NCBI RefSeq assembly: GCF_001279585.1
Contig: NZ_LGEC01000065.1
Location: forward strand, 1 to 64,000
DNA from: Nocardiopsis sp. NRRL B-16309
GTDB taxonomy: Bacteria; Actinomycetota; Actinomycetes; Streptosporangiales; Streptosporangiaceae
Length of the DNA stretch: 64,000 nt
Direction: 5' to 3'
Shown one piece after another: positions 8,239 through 16,378 of this stretch. The translations under genes were made by a program, and so were the position numbers. Each line of letters opens with the position of its first letter. Position 1 is the stretch's first letter. The notes under the pieces were generated by a model. The model saw only the letters and a list, made by a program, of their open reading frames with translations, was not told the DNA's origin and did no database searches.

Positions 8239-8522
8239 TCGTCTCACCTCAGACGCATCGGGGTAGAGCACATGCCCCGTTGGCCGCTTCCGACTTCGGC
8301 TATCGGGGCACTTGTGTGTTCCAGTCGTGTGGCCTGGTGAGTCGCTTATGACCTTTGCGTGAATAGGGCGAAACGTCACTCCGTCCCCCAGGCCGGGAAG
8401 CCTTCTATGGCTGATCCACCTCAAACCTTGCCAACGGCACCGGCTCCAGGTCTATGATTACCGCTCAATCCGGTAAAAATTCTATGGCTAGCGGTAGAGT
8501 CGGGTATTCGGGCGGTTGGCTG

Positions 8523-9341
8523 GTGAAGACAGAAGATGGCGACGAGGCATCGAGGCGTCGCTTCGGTAAGTTGCTCAAGAAAACCCGAGGTCAGGCCGAT
8601 CTCACACAGCAGCAACTGGCGGCGATGGCTATGGTCGCACAGAGCACGATCAGCGATTTGGAGCTAGGGAAAAAAGGGACACGGCGGGACCCGGTGGCAC
8701 GTCTCGACAAGGTGCTTAACGCTCGTGGCGTGCTTGTGGACGCGTGGGATGCCGTCTTCTCCGGTGTCGGGATGACCGCATACTTCCGCGAGGCGGCCGA
8801 GGCAGAGCAGGCGGCCGTCAAGATTCGGGAGTACTCGCTGGGGCTGATACCTGGCTTGTTCCAGGTGGAGGAGTACGTCCGGGCGATCAGTGAACTGGCA
8901 GAGCCCGAAGCTCCTCCAGAGGTCATCGATCAGATCGTGAAGACCCGACAGCACCGGCAGCGCATCCTGGAGCGACCCCATCCGCCGACGATCACAGTGC
9001 TACTGGACGAGGTGGTCTTGCTGCGACGGTTTCGTGACCCACAGGTGATGGTGACGCAGATCGATCACCTCATCGAGCAGTCATACCGCCCGCGCACGAA
9101 CATCCAGATAGTGCCGATCGATGCCGAGGGACATGCAGGTCTGGGCGGGTCGTTTACGCTGATGGAAGTACCCGATTCCGGTGCTTTCGTCTATGTCGAG
9201 AGTCAGCAAACGGGGGTATCGCTCAAGCAGCCGACGGTTGTGGCAAGCTACGACCGGACGTTCGCGGATCTGAGGAGCGCTGCGCTGCCGGTACCGGCGT
9301 CACGATCCAAGATGGAAGAGATTCGAGGCAGCATCACATGA
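8523..9341 (+). CDS. Scr1-family XRE transcriptional regulator (DUF5753), module 1
   Basis: 272 aa from GTG 8523. HTH near residues 12-65 (FGKLLKKTR, LTQQQLAAMAMVAQSTISDLELG), then the DUF5753 region with GLIPGLFQVEEYVRAI. This class pairs with an overlapping DUF397 gene and includes WhiJ-like and Scr1/Scr2 regulators of development and antibiotic production in Streptomyces. In-frame ATGs at 8454 and 8484 would add 23 or 13 residues; none of the starts has a clear ribosome site, so the N-terminus is uncertain. Stop and DUF397 start overlap (ATGA). Confidence 0.85.
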   Translation: MKTEDGDEASRRRFGKLLKKTRGQADLTQQQLAAMAMVAQSTISDLELGKKGTRRDPVARLDKVLNARGVLVDAWDAVFSGVGMTAYFREAAEAEQAAVKIREYSLGLIPGLFQVEEYVRAISELAEPEAPPEVIDQIVKTRQHRQRILERPHPPTITVLLDEVVLLRRFRDPQVMVTQIDHLIEQSYRPRTNIQIVPIDAEGHAGLGGSFTLMEVPDSGAFVYVESQQTGVSLKQPTVVASYDRTFADLRSAALPVPASRSKMEEIRGSIT

Positions 9342-9514
9342 TGACCGAAGGTTGGAAGAAGTCGTCGTACAGCAACGGCAGCGGCGGCCACTGCGTGGAG
9401 ACCCGGCGGGACGACGCTGCTGTCCTGGTCCGCGACACCCAGAACCGCGACTTGGGCCATTTGTCGACCCCGGCTCCTGAGTGGCTGGCCTTGGTCAGTG
9501 CTCTGCACACGTAG
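9338..9514 (+). CDS. DUF397 protein, module 1
   Basis: 58 aa beginning MMTEGWKKSSYSNGSGGHCVE, with the DUF397 pattern WxKSSYSxxxxxCVE, VLVRDTQNRDLGHL and a terminal EWLALV. Overlaps the regulator stop by 4 nt; either of two consecutive ATGs (9338, 9341) could start it. DUF397 proteins act with their XRE partner in a toxin-antitoxin-like regulatory pair. Confidence 0.85.
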   Translation: MMTEGWKKSSYSNGSGGHCVETRRDDAAVLVRDTQNRDLGHLSTPAPEWLALVSALHT

Positions 9515-9816
9515 GCCCCGATCCATAGCGGAGCCACGGGTGATTGCGCATCCCGTCCGTCTGAGTCCGTCCCTCGCCGACCGGCGACACCGTGTCCCAC
9601 GGACAACAATCCCGCGACCCGCTCAACGCTTGCCAAGTCCGGAGGGCCCCGGCCCCGGACCGCGGCCTCGGCAGCGCGCAGTGGATAGGCCCCGCTGGGG
9701 TCGTGCGCCAGGTCGCCGGACGGCCCGGCGACCGTGTACGCGACGAGTTCCGCGACGTCCCCACGCGCGTGGGCGGGTGACCCGCGCGGAGCGGTCGCGC
9801 GTGCACGACCGCGAAG

Positions 9817-9858
9817 GCGAGTGGCCCCCGGCGGATCGTTCCGCCGGGGGCCACTCGC
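9817..9858. terminator. Strong 19-bp hairpin terminator
   Basis: Perfect arms 9817-9835 and 9840-9858 with a TCGT tetraloop. Separates module 1 from the arabinofuranosidase promoter region. Confidence 0.75.
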
Positions 9859-9872
9859 GCTTCCGACACTAT

Positions 9873-9883
9873 CGAAACTTTCG
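9873..9883. promoter_or_regulatory. CGAAA-C-TTTCG element
   Basis: Perfect 5-bp palindrome arms around one base, followed by an AT-rich stretch. CGAA/TTCG repeats have been noted upstream of xylan-degrading genes in streptomycetes. Here it lies about 120 nt before an arabinofuranosidase, suggesting control by xylan or arabinan sugars. Confidence 0.45.
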
Positions 9884-9962
9884 AAATATATCTCGAAAAC
9901 AGGGATTGACTTCCGGCGCGCCATCCCTCAGATTCAACGGCAAGGGCGACGACGCCCCGACT

Positions 9963-9976
9963 TGTTAGCGCTAACA
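9963..9976. promoter_or_regulatory. LacI-family operator (TGTTAGCGCTAACA)
   Basis: A perfect 14-bp palindrome with the central GCGC typical of LacI/GalR operators, 25 nt before the start of the GH62 gene. Likely repression in the absence of arabinose- or xylan-derived inducer; the regulator is not in this window. Confidence 0.7.
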
Positions 9977-10001
9977 CCCCCCGAGCGCCGGAGGTAGAAC
10001 C

Positions 10002-11510
10002 ATGTCCACGTTGAGCAGGTCCCCGATCGCGCCGCCCCCGCCGTGGCCAGGACGGCTCCTTCGTGCCGTCATCGCCTGCGTGATCGCCCTGGCGGTCGGC
10101 GGCGCCGGTTCCGCGCTGCTGCCGACGCCCGCCACGGCGGCGACCGTCGACACCGACGCCTGGTACGTGCTGGTGAACCGCGGCAGCGGCAAGGCCCTGG
10201 ACGTGTACAACCGGGCCACCCATGACGGGGCGCGGATCACCCAGTGGTCCCGCAACGACCAGCACCAGCAGCAGTGGCGGTTCGTCGACTCCGGCGACGG
10301 CCACTACCGGTTGCAGTCACGCCACTCGGACAAGGTGCTGGACGTCCACAACTGGTCGACCGCCAACGGCGCGGGCATCGTCCAGTGGACCGACCACGAC
10401 CAGGCCAACCAGCAGTTCCGGTTGGAGGACTCACCCGGCGGCCATGTGCGGCTGGTCAACCGGCACAGCGGCAAGGCCGTGGAGGTCCAGGGCGGCTCGA
10501 ACGCCGACGGTGCGAACGTCGTGCAGTACGACGACTGGGGCGGCGACAACCAGCAGTGGCGGCTCGTGCGCGTCGACGGCGAGGGACCGGGCGACACGTG
10601 CGCCCTTCCGTCGAGCTACGACTGGACGTCGACCGGCCCGCTGGCGCAGCCGGACCCCGGGTGGGTCTCGCTCAAGGACTTCACCCACGCCCCCTACGAC
10701 GGCGGGCACCTCGTCTACGGCACGACCCATGACACGGGAGACTCCTGGGGCTCGATGAACTTCGACGTCTTCGACGACTGGTCCGGCATGTCCTCGGCCG
10801 ATCAGAACCCGATGCCCTTCTCCGCCGTCGCGCCGTCGCTGTTCTACTTCGCCCCCGGAGACGTCTGGGTGCTCGCCTACCAGTGGGGCGGGCCCGCCTT
10901 CTCCTACCGGACCTCGACCGACCCCGCCGACGTCAACAGCTGGTCGGCGCCGCGAACGCTCTTCGACGGAAGCATCACCGACTCCGGCACCGGACCCATC
11001 GATCAGGCGCTCATCGGCGACGACACGGACATGTACCTGTTCTTCGCCGGAGACAACGGCAGGATCTACCGGGCGAGCATGCCCATCGGTGACTTCCCGG
11101 GCAGCTTCGGCTCGACCTCGACCACCATCATGTCCGACACCACCAACAACCTGTTCGAAGCGGTTCAGGTCTACCGGGTCCAGGGCCAGGACCAGTACCT
11201 CATGATCGTCGAGGCGATCGGGGCGCAGGGCGACCGGTACTTCCGCTCGTTCACGGCCTCCAGCCTGGACGGCACCTGGACGCCGCAGGCCGCCACCGAG
11301 AGCGACCCCTTCGCCGGCCTGGCCAACAGCGGCGCCACGTGGACCGACGACATCAGTCACGGCGAGCTGATCCGCACCGACCCCGACCAGACCATGACCG
11401 TCGACCCCTGCGACATGCGGTTCCTCTACCAGGGACGCGACCCCGGCTCCGACGGCACCGACTACGGCCACCTGCCCTACCGTCCCGGCCTGCTGACCCT
11501 CCAGCGCTGA
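10002..11510 (+). CDS. Secreted GH62 alpha-L-arabinofuranosidase with ricin-type CBM13
   Basis: 502 aa. Signal peptide about 1-47 ending ATAA. Residues 50-190 form a ricin-B lectin module with three QxW/QxF repeats. From about 200 is GH62, with candidate catalytic residues Asp226 (SLKDF), Asp334 (GPIDQ) and Glu386 (LFEAV) by analogy with streptomycete GH62. These enzymes release arabinose side chains from arabinoxylan or arabinan outside the cell; the lectin module binds polysaccharide. GGAGG precedes the ATG. The operators just upstream point to sugar-responsive control. Confidence 0.93.
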   Translation: MSTLSRSPIAPPPPWPGRLLRAVIACVIALAVGGAGSALLPTPATAATVDTDAWYVLVNRGSGKALDVYNRATHDGARITQWSRNDQHQQQWRFVDSGDGHYRLQSRHSDKVLDVHNWSTANGAGIVQWTDHDQANQQFRLEDSPGGHVRLVNRHSGKAVEVQGGSNADGANVVQYDDWGGDNQQWRLVRVDGEGPGDTCALPSSYDWTSTGPLAQPDPGWVSLKDFTHAPYDGGHLVYGTTHDTGDSWGSMNFDVFDDWSGMSSADQNPMPFSAVAPSLFYFAPGDVWVLAYQWGGPAFSYRTSTDPADVNSWSAPRTLFDGSITDSGTGPIDQALIGDDTDMYLFFAGDNGRIYRASMPIGDFPGSFGSTSTTIMSDTTNNLFEAVQVYRVQGQDQYLMIVEAIGAQGDRYFRSFTASSLDGTWTPQAATESDPFAGLANSGATWTDDISHGELIRTDPDQTMTVDPCDMRFLYQGRDPGSDGTDYGHLPYRPGLLTLQR

Positions 11511-11595
11511 CGGGCAGTGCCGGATCCCGGGTCCGGCACGGTCGGCGGTGACGTCGCGGGCCCATGGACCCGGGACGAGCACCGTCCGTTGAACA

Positions 11596-11638
11596 CCGGG
11601 GGCGTGTCCCGTGGGATCCCCACGGGACACGCCCCCGG
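11596..11638. terminator. 20-bp hairpin, bidirectional terminator
   Basis: Perfect arms 11596-11615 and 11619-11638 with a 3-nt loop, between convergent genes. The inner arm repeats GTGTCCCGTGG seen at 275-301. Confidence 0.85.
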
Positions 11639-11699
11639 GCACGGGACCGGCCGCCCGGAGCGGGGGCGCGGGCGGCCGGTGGCTGGTGGATCCGTGGGG

Positions 11700-12851
11700 T
11701 CAGCCGGTGAGGAGGGTCAGGTTCCACTGCTCCAGGATCGGGTTGACCGGCTGGAAGTAGGTGGTTCCGCCCCAGGTGCAGTTGCCGGAGCCGCCGGAGG
11801 TCACGCCCTGGGCCTCGGTGCCCGTCACCCAGGAGCCGCCGGAGTCGCCGCCCTCGGCGCACGCGGTGGTGCGGGTGAGGCCGTTGACGACGTCACCGCC
11901 GTAGTTGACGCTCTGGTCCTTGGCCTCGATCGTGCCGCAGTGCCAACCGGTGGTCTGTCCCGACCGGCAGACCGCGCCGCCGACCGGGGTCTCCTGGGAA
12001 CCGGTGACCGTCACGGCGCCGCCATTGTGGTCGTCGACCAGCGGAGTCGCGGTGTGGCCCGCGCCCGAGCGCACCCAGGCCGCGTCCTGGCCGGGGAAGA
12101 CCGACTCGGCGACCGTGCCGAGCTGGTCCGGTCCGCCCACCTGGAGCCAGGTGGACGATCCCGCCGCCCCGCAGTGCCCGGCGGTGACGTAGCCGCCCAC
12201 GACGCCGAAGCCGACGGAGCAGACGAACCAGTCGGAACCCTGCTGGAAGTAGTACGGGCTGCCGCCGACGATGTCGGCGTAGGTGCGGGGCTCCTCCGTG
12301 CCCTCCTCGACGGTGAAGGTGTCCACGTCCAGGCCCGCCTCGGCGGCCAGCGCCTCGGCGTCCCCGGCCGCGCCCTCGGCGGCCTCGATGACGACGGTGT
12401 CCAGTTCGGGGTCGGCGTACCAGCCGTGGACGCCGTCGGACGCGGCCTCCTCGGCGCCGTTGAGCGCCTCGACGGCCGCCTCCAGCTCGGACTCGCCGTG
12501 CTCGACGTGCTCGGGAACGGCGCCGGCCTCGCGGACGGCCTCGCCCGAGGACGGGTCCGTGACGCGGACGGTGAGCGCACGGGTCTCGGTGTCGAAGACG
12601 GCGCCGCCGAAGTCGGCGCCGAGCTCCTCACGCAGGTCGGCCTCCAGCTCGGCGGCCTCGGCCTGGGCGTCGAGGAGGTCGGTGACACCGGCCTCGCTGA
12701 GGCCGAACTCCTCCTGCATGGCGGCGATCTGCTCGGGGTCGAGCGCGGGGGTGGCGGAGGGGTCGGCCGATGCCGCGGTGACGGGGGCCAGGACCAGTCC
12801 GGAGGCGAGTGCGGCGGTGGCCGCGAGTCGCCCGAGAGGGGAAATCGACAA
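11700..12851 (-). CDS. Secreted S1 (chymotrypsin-like) protease with alpha-lytic-type prodomain
   Basis: 383 aa. Signal peptide about 1-29, prodomain of about 160 residues, mature enzyme from about 192 (ADIVGG). Catalytic triad His226 (TAGHC), Asp256 (GQDAAW) and Ser337 (GGDSGG), with Cys pairs for disulfides. Architecture and mature N-terminus match Nocardiopsis alkaline proteases and streptogrisins, where the prodomain is a folding chaperone removed on activation. Monocistronic, convergent with the arabinofuranosidase gene. Confidence 0.93.
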   Translation of the reverse strand: MSISPLGRLAATAALASGLVLAPVTAASADPSATPALDPEQIAAMQEEFGLSEAGVTDLLDAQAEAAELEADLREELGADFGGAVFDTETRALTVRVTDPSSGEAVREAGAVPEHVEHGESELEAAVEALNGAEEAASDGVHGWYADPELDTVVIEAAEGAAGDAEALAAEAGLDVDTFTVEEGTEEPRTYADIVGGSPYYFQQGSDWFVCSVGFGVVGGYVTAGHCGAAGSSTWLQVGGPDQLGTVAESVFPGQDAAWVRSGAGHTATPLVDDHNGGAVTVTGSQETPVGGAVCRSGQTTGWHCGTIEAKDQSVNYGGDVVNGLTRTTACAEGGDSGGSWVTGTEAQGVTSGGSGNCTWGGTTYFQPVNPILEQWNLTLLTG

Positions 12852-13340
12852 CGTCTGCCCTTTCTAGCGGGGGTGACAAAGCAGAGGGCACACACGTACC
12901 CCAGGGGGACGGCTCCTGGGTTGTGGGGACCCTGAGCCATCTTTCGCCCACACGGTGTGAACGTCGAGCAAAAGTAAAGGATCTGTCCGTAGGGGGGCAA
13001 TAGCCGAACACTCTCCGCGTTCGGCGCGATTCGCCACGGACTCCGACGTGGGTTCACCACGGAGCGGTACCGCGCGACTCCTTTACGCCCGGGTAACAAG
13101 ACGAGAGACGCTCGCGGCCGCGCGTCGCGTCTAGCACGGAGCCGGGCATGGCGAAAGGGATACATGCTGGCCGGAAGCGGCCATTAGTCATCACATACCG
13201 TCACTGCCCAGGTGGGATCGGCGAGCCCGTCCGAACGCCTCCCGCACATGACACGACCGCCCCGCCCTCCGGGGAGGACGGGGCGGTCGCCGTGGGTCCG
13301 AAGCGGCGAGTGGGAGGCACGCCCGACGGGCCAGTTCGAC
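12852..13340. other. Intergenic region upstream of protease gene
   Basis: 489 nt between divergently placed 5' end of the protease gene and 3' end of the SMR gene. Apart from the SMR terminator at 13255-13288, no gene is seen; composition is mixed and less GC-biased around 12990-13200, consistent with promoter DNA. Confidence 0.5.
13255..13288 (-). terminator. Terminator of the SMR exporter gene
   Basis: Ten-bp perfect outer arms 13255-13264 and 13279-13288, with further near-complementary bases inside, 53 nt past the stop of the exporter gene. Confidence 0.7.
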
Positions 13341-13655
13341 TCAGTGGAGCAGCTTGAGACCGACCAGGCCGCCGACGACGAGCATCAGGCACAGCATCTT
13401 GGCGAGGCTGAAGCCCTCACCCAGGAAGAGCATGCCCACCAGCGCGGTACCGACCACGCCGACGCCGACCCACACCGCGTATCCGGTGCCGACCGGGATG
13501 GTGCGCAGCGCGTAGGCGAGTCCGCCCATGCTCAAGGCGAGCGAGACACCGAAGACCACCGACGGCCACAGGCGCGTGAATCCGCGGCTCGCGTCGAGCG
13601 AGACGGCCCAGACGGCTTCCAACAGACCGGAGACGATCAGGACGAGCCATGCCAT
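13341..13655 (-). CDS. gdx: SMR-family guanidinium exporter (Gdx/SugE type)
   Basis: 104 aa, four transmembrane helices, the standard SMR length. The essential Glu in helix 1 is present (SGLLEAVWA), and helix 3 carries GTGYAVWVGVG. Gdx proteins export guanidinium in exchange for protons; related Qac-type members export quaternary amines. A guanidine-III riboswitch immediately upstream strongly favours the guanidinium assignment. ATG 13655 follows GGAGG by about 10 nt. Confidence 0.92.
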   Translation of the reverse strand: MAWLVLIVSGLLEAVWAVSLDASRGFTRLWPSVVFGVSLALSMGGLAYALRTIPVGTGYAVWVGVGVVGTALVGMLFLGEGFSLAKMLCLMLVVGGLVGLKLLH

Positions 13656-13690
13656 GGGAATCGGACCTCCGCCGACGTAGGTGCACGTAC

Positions 13691-13730
13691 GCGCCGTCTT
13701 GTCCTACCGGGTACGGCGCACCTCGTCCGG
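13691..13730 (-). promoter_or_regulatory. Guanidine-III (ykkC-III) riboswitch
   Basis: Read on the minus strand, these 40 nt match from memory the Thermobifida fusca guanidine-III aptamer almost base for base: CCGGACGAGGTGCGCCG, then TACCCGGT, then AGGACAAGACGGCGC, with one base fewer in the middle. Pairing of GCGCCGT with ACGGCGC and of CCGG with CCGG forms the pseudoknot fold. It lies 35 nt before the exporter start, so ligand binding probably frees the ribosome site. Confidence 0.92.
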
Positions 13731-14073
13731 GGTCGCGTGAGCGCCCTCCGCCCCGGGCCGTCGGGCCCCTGGGGCGGTCCGGCTCCGCGGCCGGTCGTAC
13801 GCTACAACGCCCCGATCCCCCGGGGCGTTCCGGGGCGACGCGGTCAGACGGATCACCACGGGACACCGCTCGCCGACCGTTCACCGCACCACGTGACCGT
13901 TCGCCGCGCGCTGGGCGACCACTCGGCGACATCAGTCCGCGTTCGGCGCGCGTGCCCGCGCACCCCCTCCACGCGGCGAGTGTCGCTCCTTACAGTTCCG
14001 AGTAACGCAGGTCACATCACCGAAACGCCCACGAAATCACCCTCTCCGCCAATCCCCCCGGAGGATTCGCACC
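13731..14073. other. Divergent promoter region, no gene seen
   Basis: 343 nt between the riboswitch (minus-strand transcript) and the DUF485 gene. It must hold promoters for both directions. The last 15 nt carry CCGGAGGA, the ribosome site of the DUF485 gene. Confidence 0.5.
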
Positions 14074-14466
14074 ATGACGACCGACAGCAAGAACCAGGGA
14101 TCGGACCCGCCGGGTCCGGACCAGGACGTCAACCCGGCCTACCTGGCGATGCACAGCGACCCGCGCTTTCTCGCGCTGAAGCGGAGCCTCTACTCGTTCA
14201 TCTTCCCGATGAGCATCGCCTTCCTGGCGTGGTACCTGCTCTACGTGCTGATGTCCGCGTTCGGTCGCGACTTCATGGGCACCGTCCTCTTCGGCAGCAC
14301 CAACGTCGCACTGGTCTTCGGCGTCCTCCAGTTCGTGTCCACCTTCGGGATCGCCATCCTCTACACGCGCTACGCCCGCAAGAAGCTGGACGCCCAGGCG
14401 ACCGAGCTCCGCGACGAGCTCGTCAAGGGTGACGCCCGCCAGAAGAACCAGGAGGGCACCCGATGA
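14074..14466 (+). CDS. DUF485 membrane protein, acetate-permease partner
   Basis: 130 aa with two transmembrane helices (FIFPMSIAFLAWYLLYVLM and ALVFGVLQFVSTFGIAILY) and a charged tail. DUF485 proteins (YjcH in E. coli) are encoded immediately before ActP-type symporters. The stop overlaps the ATG of the symporter gene (ATGA). Confidence 0.88.
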   Translation: MTTDSKNQGSDPPGPDQDVNPAYLAMHSDPRFLALKRSLYSFIFPMSIAFLAWYLLYVLMSAFGRDFMGTVLFGSTNVALVFGVLQFVSTFGIAILYTRYARKKLDAQATELRDELVKGDARQKNQEGTR

Positions 14467-16142
14467 TGCTCGCACAGGAGGCCGTCAACGAGAGCGGCCG
14501 TCTGGTCACCCTCGTCCTCTTCGGCCTGATGGTCGCGGCGACCCTCGGCATCACCGTCTGGGCAAGCCGCCGCAGCTACTCCGCCGCCGACTTCCACTCC
14601 GGTGGCCGCGGGTTCTCCCCGCTCCAGAACGGCCTGGCCATCGGCAGTGACTACATGTCCGCCGCGTCGTTCCTCGGCATCGCCGGACTCATCGCCCTGG
14701 CCGGCTACGACGGCTTCCTCTACTCCATCGGATTCCTGGTGGCGTGGCTGGTCGCCCTGCTGCTCGTCGCCGAGCTGCTGCGCAACTCCGGCCGCTACAC
14801 CATGGGCGACGTGCTGTCCTACCGGATGCAGCAGCGCCCGGTCCGCACCGCCGCCGCGGTCTCCACGCTGACCGTGTCGATCTTCTACCTGCTCGCGCAG
14901 ATGGTCGGCGCCGGCGCGCTCATCGCCCTGCTCCTGGGCATCCAGGAGGGCCAGACCTTCCTGGGCATGGACGCCGCCACCGCCAAGATCGTCGGCATCG
15001 TGGTCGTCGGACTGCTGATGACCGTCTACGTCACCATCGGCGGCATGAAGGGCACCACCTGGGTGCAGATCGTCAAGGCCGTCATCCTGATGTCGGGCGC
15101 GGCGCTGCTGACGGTGCTCACCCTGTCCCTGTACGGCTTCAACCTCGGCGCGCTCATGAGCGACGCCGCCGACGCCAGCGGCCAGGGCGCGGCCTTCCTG
15201 GAGCCCGGCCTGCGCTACGGCGTCGAGGTCGCCGGCGACCCCGTGCAGACCATGTGGAACAAGCTGGACATGGTCAGCCTCAGCATGGCGCTGGTCCTGG
15301 GCACCGCGGGCCTGCCGCACATCCTCATCCGCTTCTACACGGTTCCGGACTCCCAGAGCGCCCGGAAGTCGGTCAACTGGGGCATCGGCCTCATCGGCAC
15401 CTTCTACCTGATGACGCTGGTGCTGGGCTTCGGCGCCGCGGCCCTGGTGGGACGCGAGGCCATCACCGCCCAGAACGCGGCGGGCAACACGGCCGCACCG
15501 CAGCTGGCGGAGACGGTCGGACAGGCGGTCGGCGGCAACCTCGCCGGATCGGTCCTGCTCGCCCTGATCGCCTCGGCCGCCTTCGCGGCCATCCTGTCCA
15601 CGGTGGCCGGCCTGGTCATCGCGTCCTCGTCCTCCCTCGCGCACGACTTCTACAACTCCGTCCTGCGCAAGGGCAAGGCTCCCGGACGCGAGGAGGTCCG
15701 GGTCGCCAAGCTCTCCGCCCTGGGCATCGGCGCGGTCTCCATCGTCCTGGCGATCTTCGCGCAGAGCCTCAACGTGGCCTTCCTGGTCGCGCTGGCCTTC
15801 GCGATCGCCGCCTCGGCCAACCTGCCGACCCTGCTGCTCAGCCTCTTCTGGAAGCGGTTCAACACGGCCGGTGCCGTGGCCGGTATCTACGGTGGTCTGA
15901 TCAGCGCCGTCGGCCTGGTGTTCTTCTCGCCGGTCGTGTCCGGCCGGGAGACGGCGCTCATCCCGGGCGCCGACTTCGCCTGGTTCCCGATGCCGAACCC
16001 GGCCCTGGTGTCGGTGCCGCTCGGTCTGCTCTGCGCGGTCGTCGGAACGTTCATGTCCAAGGAGCGCGACTTCGACAAGTTCGCGATGCTCCAGGTCCGG
16101 GCGCTCACCGGCGCCGGCGCGGAGAAGGCCTCCGACCACTAG
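14463..16142 (+). CDS. actP: Cation/acetate symporter of SSS family (ActP-like)
   Basis: 559 aa, about 13 transmembrane helices, no interruption. Family segments: FHSGGRGFSPLQNGLAIGSDYMSAASFLG near the N-terminus and TAGLPHILIRFYTVP in the middle. Such proteins take up acetate or related monocarboxylates with sodium. Coupled to the DUF485 gene and followed by a LytS/LytTR pair and a second symporter, so substrate sensing and uptake are probably linked. Confidence 0.92.
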   Translation: MMLAQEAVNESGRLVTLVLFGLMVAATLGITVWASRRSYSAADFHSGGRGFSPLQNGLAIGSDYMSAASFLGIAGLIALAGYDGFLYSIGFLVAWLVALLLVAELLRNSGRYTMGDVLSYRMQQRPVRTAAAVSTLTVSIFYLLAQMVGAGALIALLLGIQEGQTFLGMDAATAKIVGIVVVGLLMTVYVTIGGMKGTTWVQIVKAVILMSGAALLTVLTLSLYGFNLGALMSDAADASGQGAAFLEPGLRYGVEVAGDPVQTMWNKLDMVSLSMALVLGTAGLPHILIRFYTVPDSQSARKSVNWGIGLIGTFYLMTLVLGFGAAALVGREAITAQNAAGNTAAPQLAETVGQAVGGNLAGSVLLALIASAAFAAILSTVAGLVIASSSSLAHDFYNSVLRKGKAPGREEVRVAKLSALGIGAVSIVLAIFAQSLNVAFLVALAFAIAASANLPTLLLSLFWKRFNTAGAVAGIYGGLISAVGLVFFSPVVSGRETALIPGADFAWFPMPNPALVSVPLGLLCAVVGTFMSKERDFDKFAMLQVRALTGAGAEKASDH

Positions 16143-16235
16143 GCCATGTGGGGGACCGGGTCGGCCATGGGGGCCGATCACTCCAACCGGGAGTCCACTC
16201 CGCTCCCGGGCGGCCCTCCCCGGTCCTCTCTCCAA

Positions 16236-16269
16236 CGGGCCCATCGCTCCCTCCCGGGCGGTGGGCCCG
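16236..16269. terminator. Possible terminator after the acetate symporter gene
   Basis: Eight-bp arms 16236-16243 (CGGGCCCA) and 16262-16269 (TGGGCCCG) in the 236-nt gap before the histidine kinase gene. Confidence 0.4.
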
Positions 16270-16378
16270 CCCCATGCCCGGCCTCCCCCGGCTCCGCCCC
16301 TCCTCCGTCGCCCCGCCCATCGGAAGGACGGCACAGCAACGTGAGCGACGACACATCTGACTGGGATATGGTCGTTCT

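Larger units (their letters stand above)
9515..10001. other. Intergenic region with terminator and sugar-type operators
   Basis: Between DUF397 and the arabinofuranosidase gene. The first 300 nt hold no convincing gene, although the minus strand has a coding-like stretch (DVAELVAYTVAGPSGDLAHD and following) that could be a decayed gene. The second half holds the strong hairpin at 9817-9858, a CGAAACTTTCG element and a LacI-type operator. Confidence 0.5.

Noticed and set aside
13148..13200. Possible tRNA or small RNA near ATACATGCTGGCCGG
   Set aside because: Short GGCCGGAAGCGGCC-like pairing only; no cloverleaf or T-loop motif.
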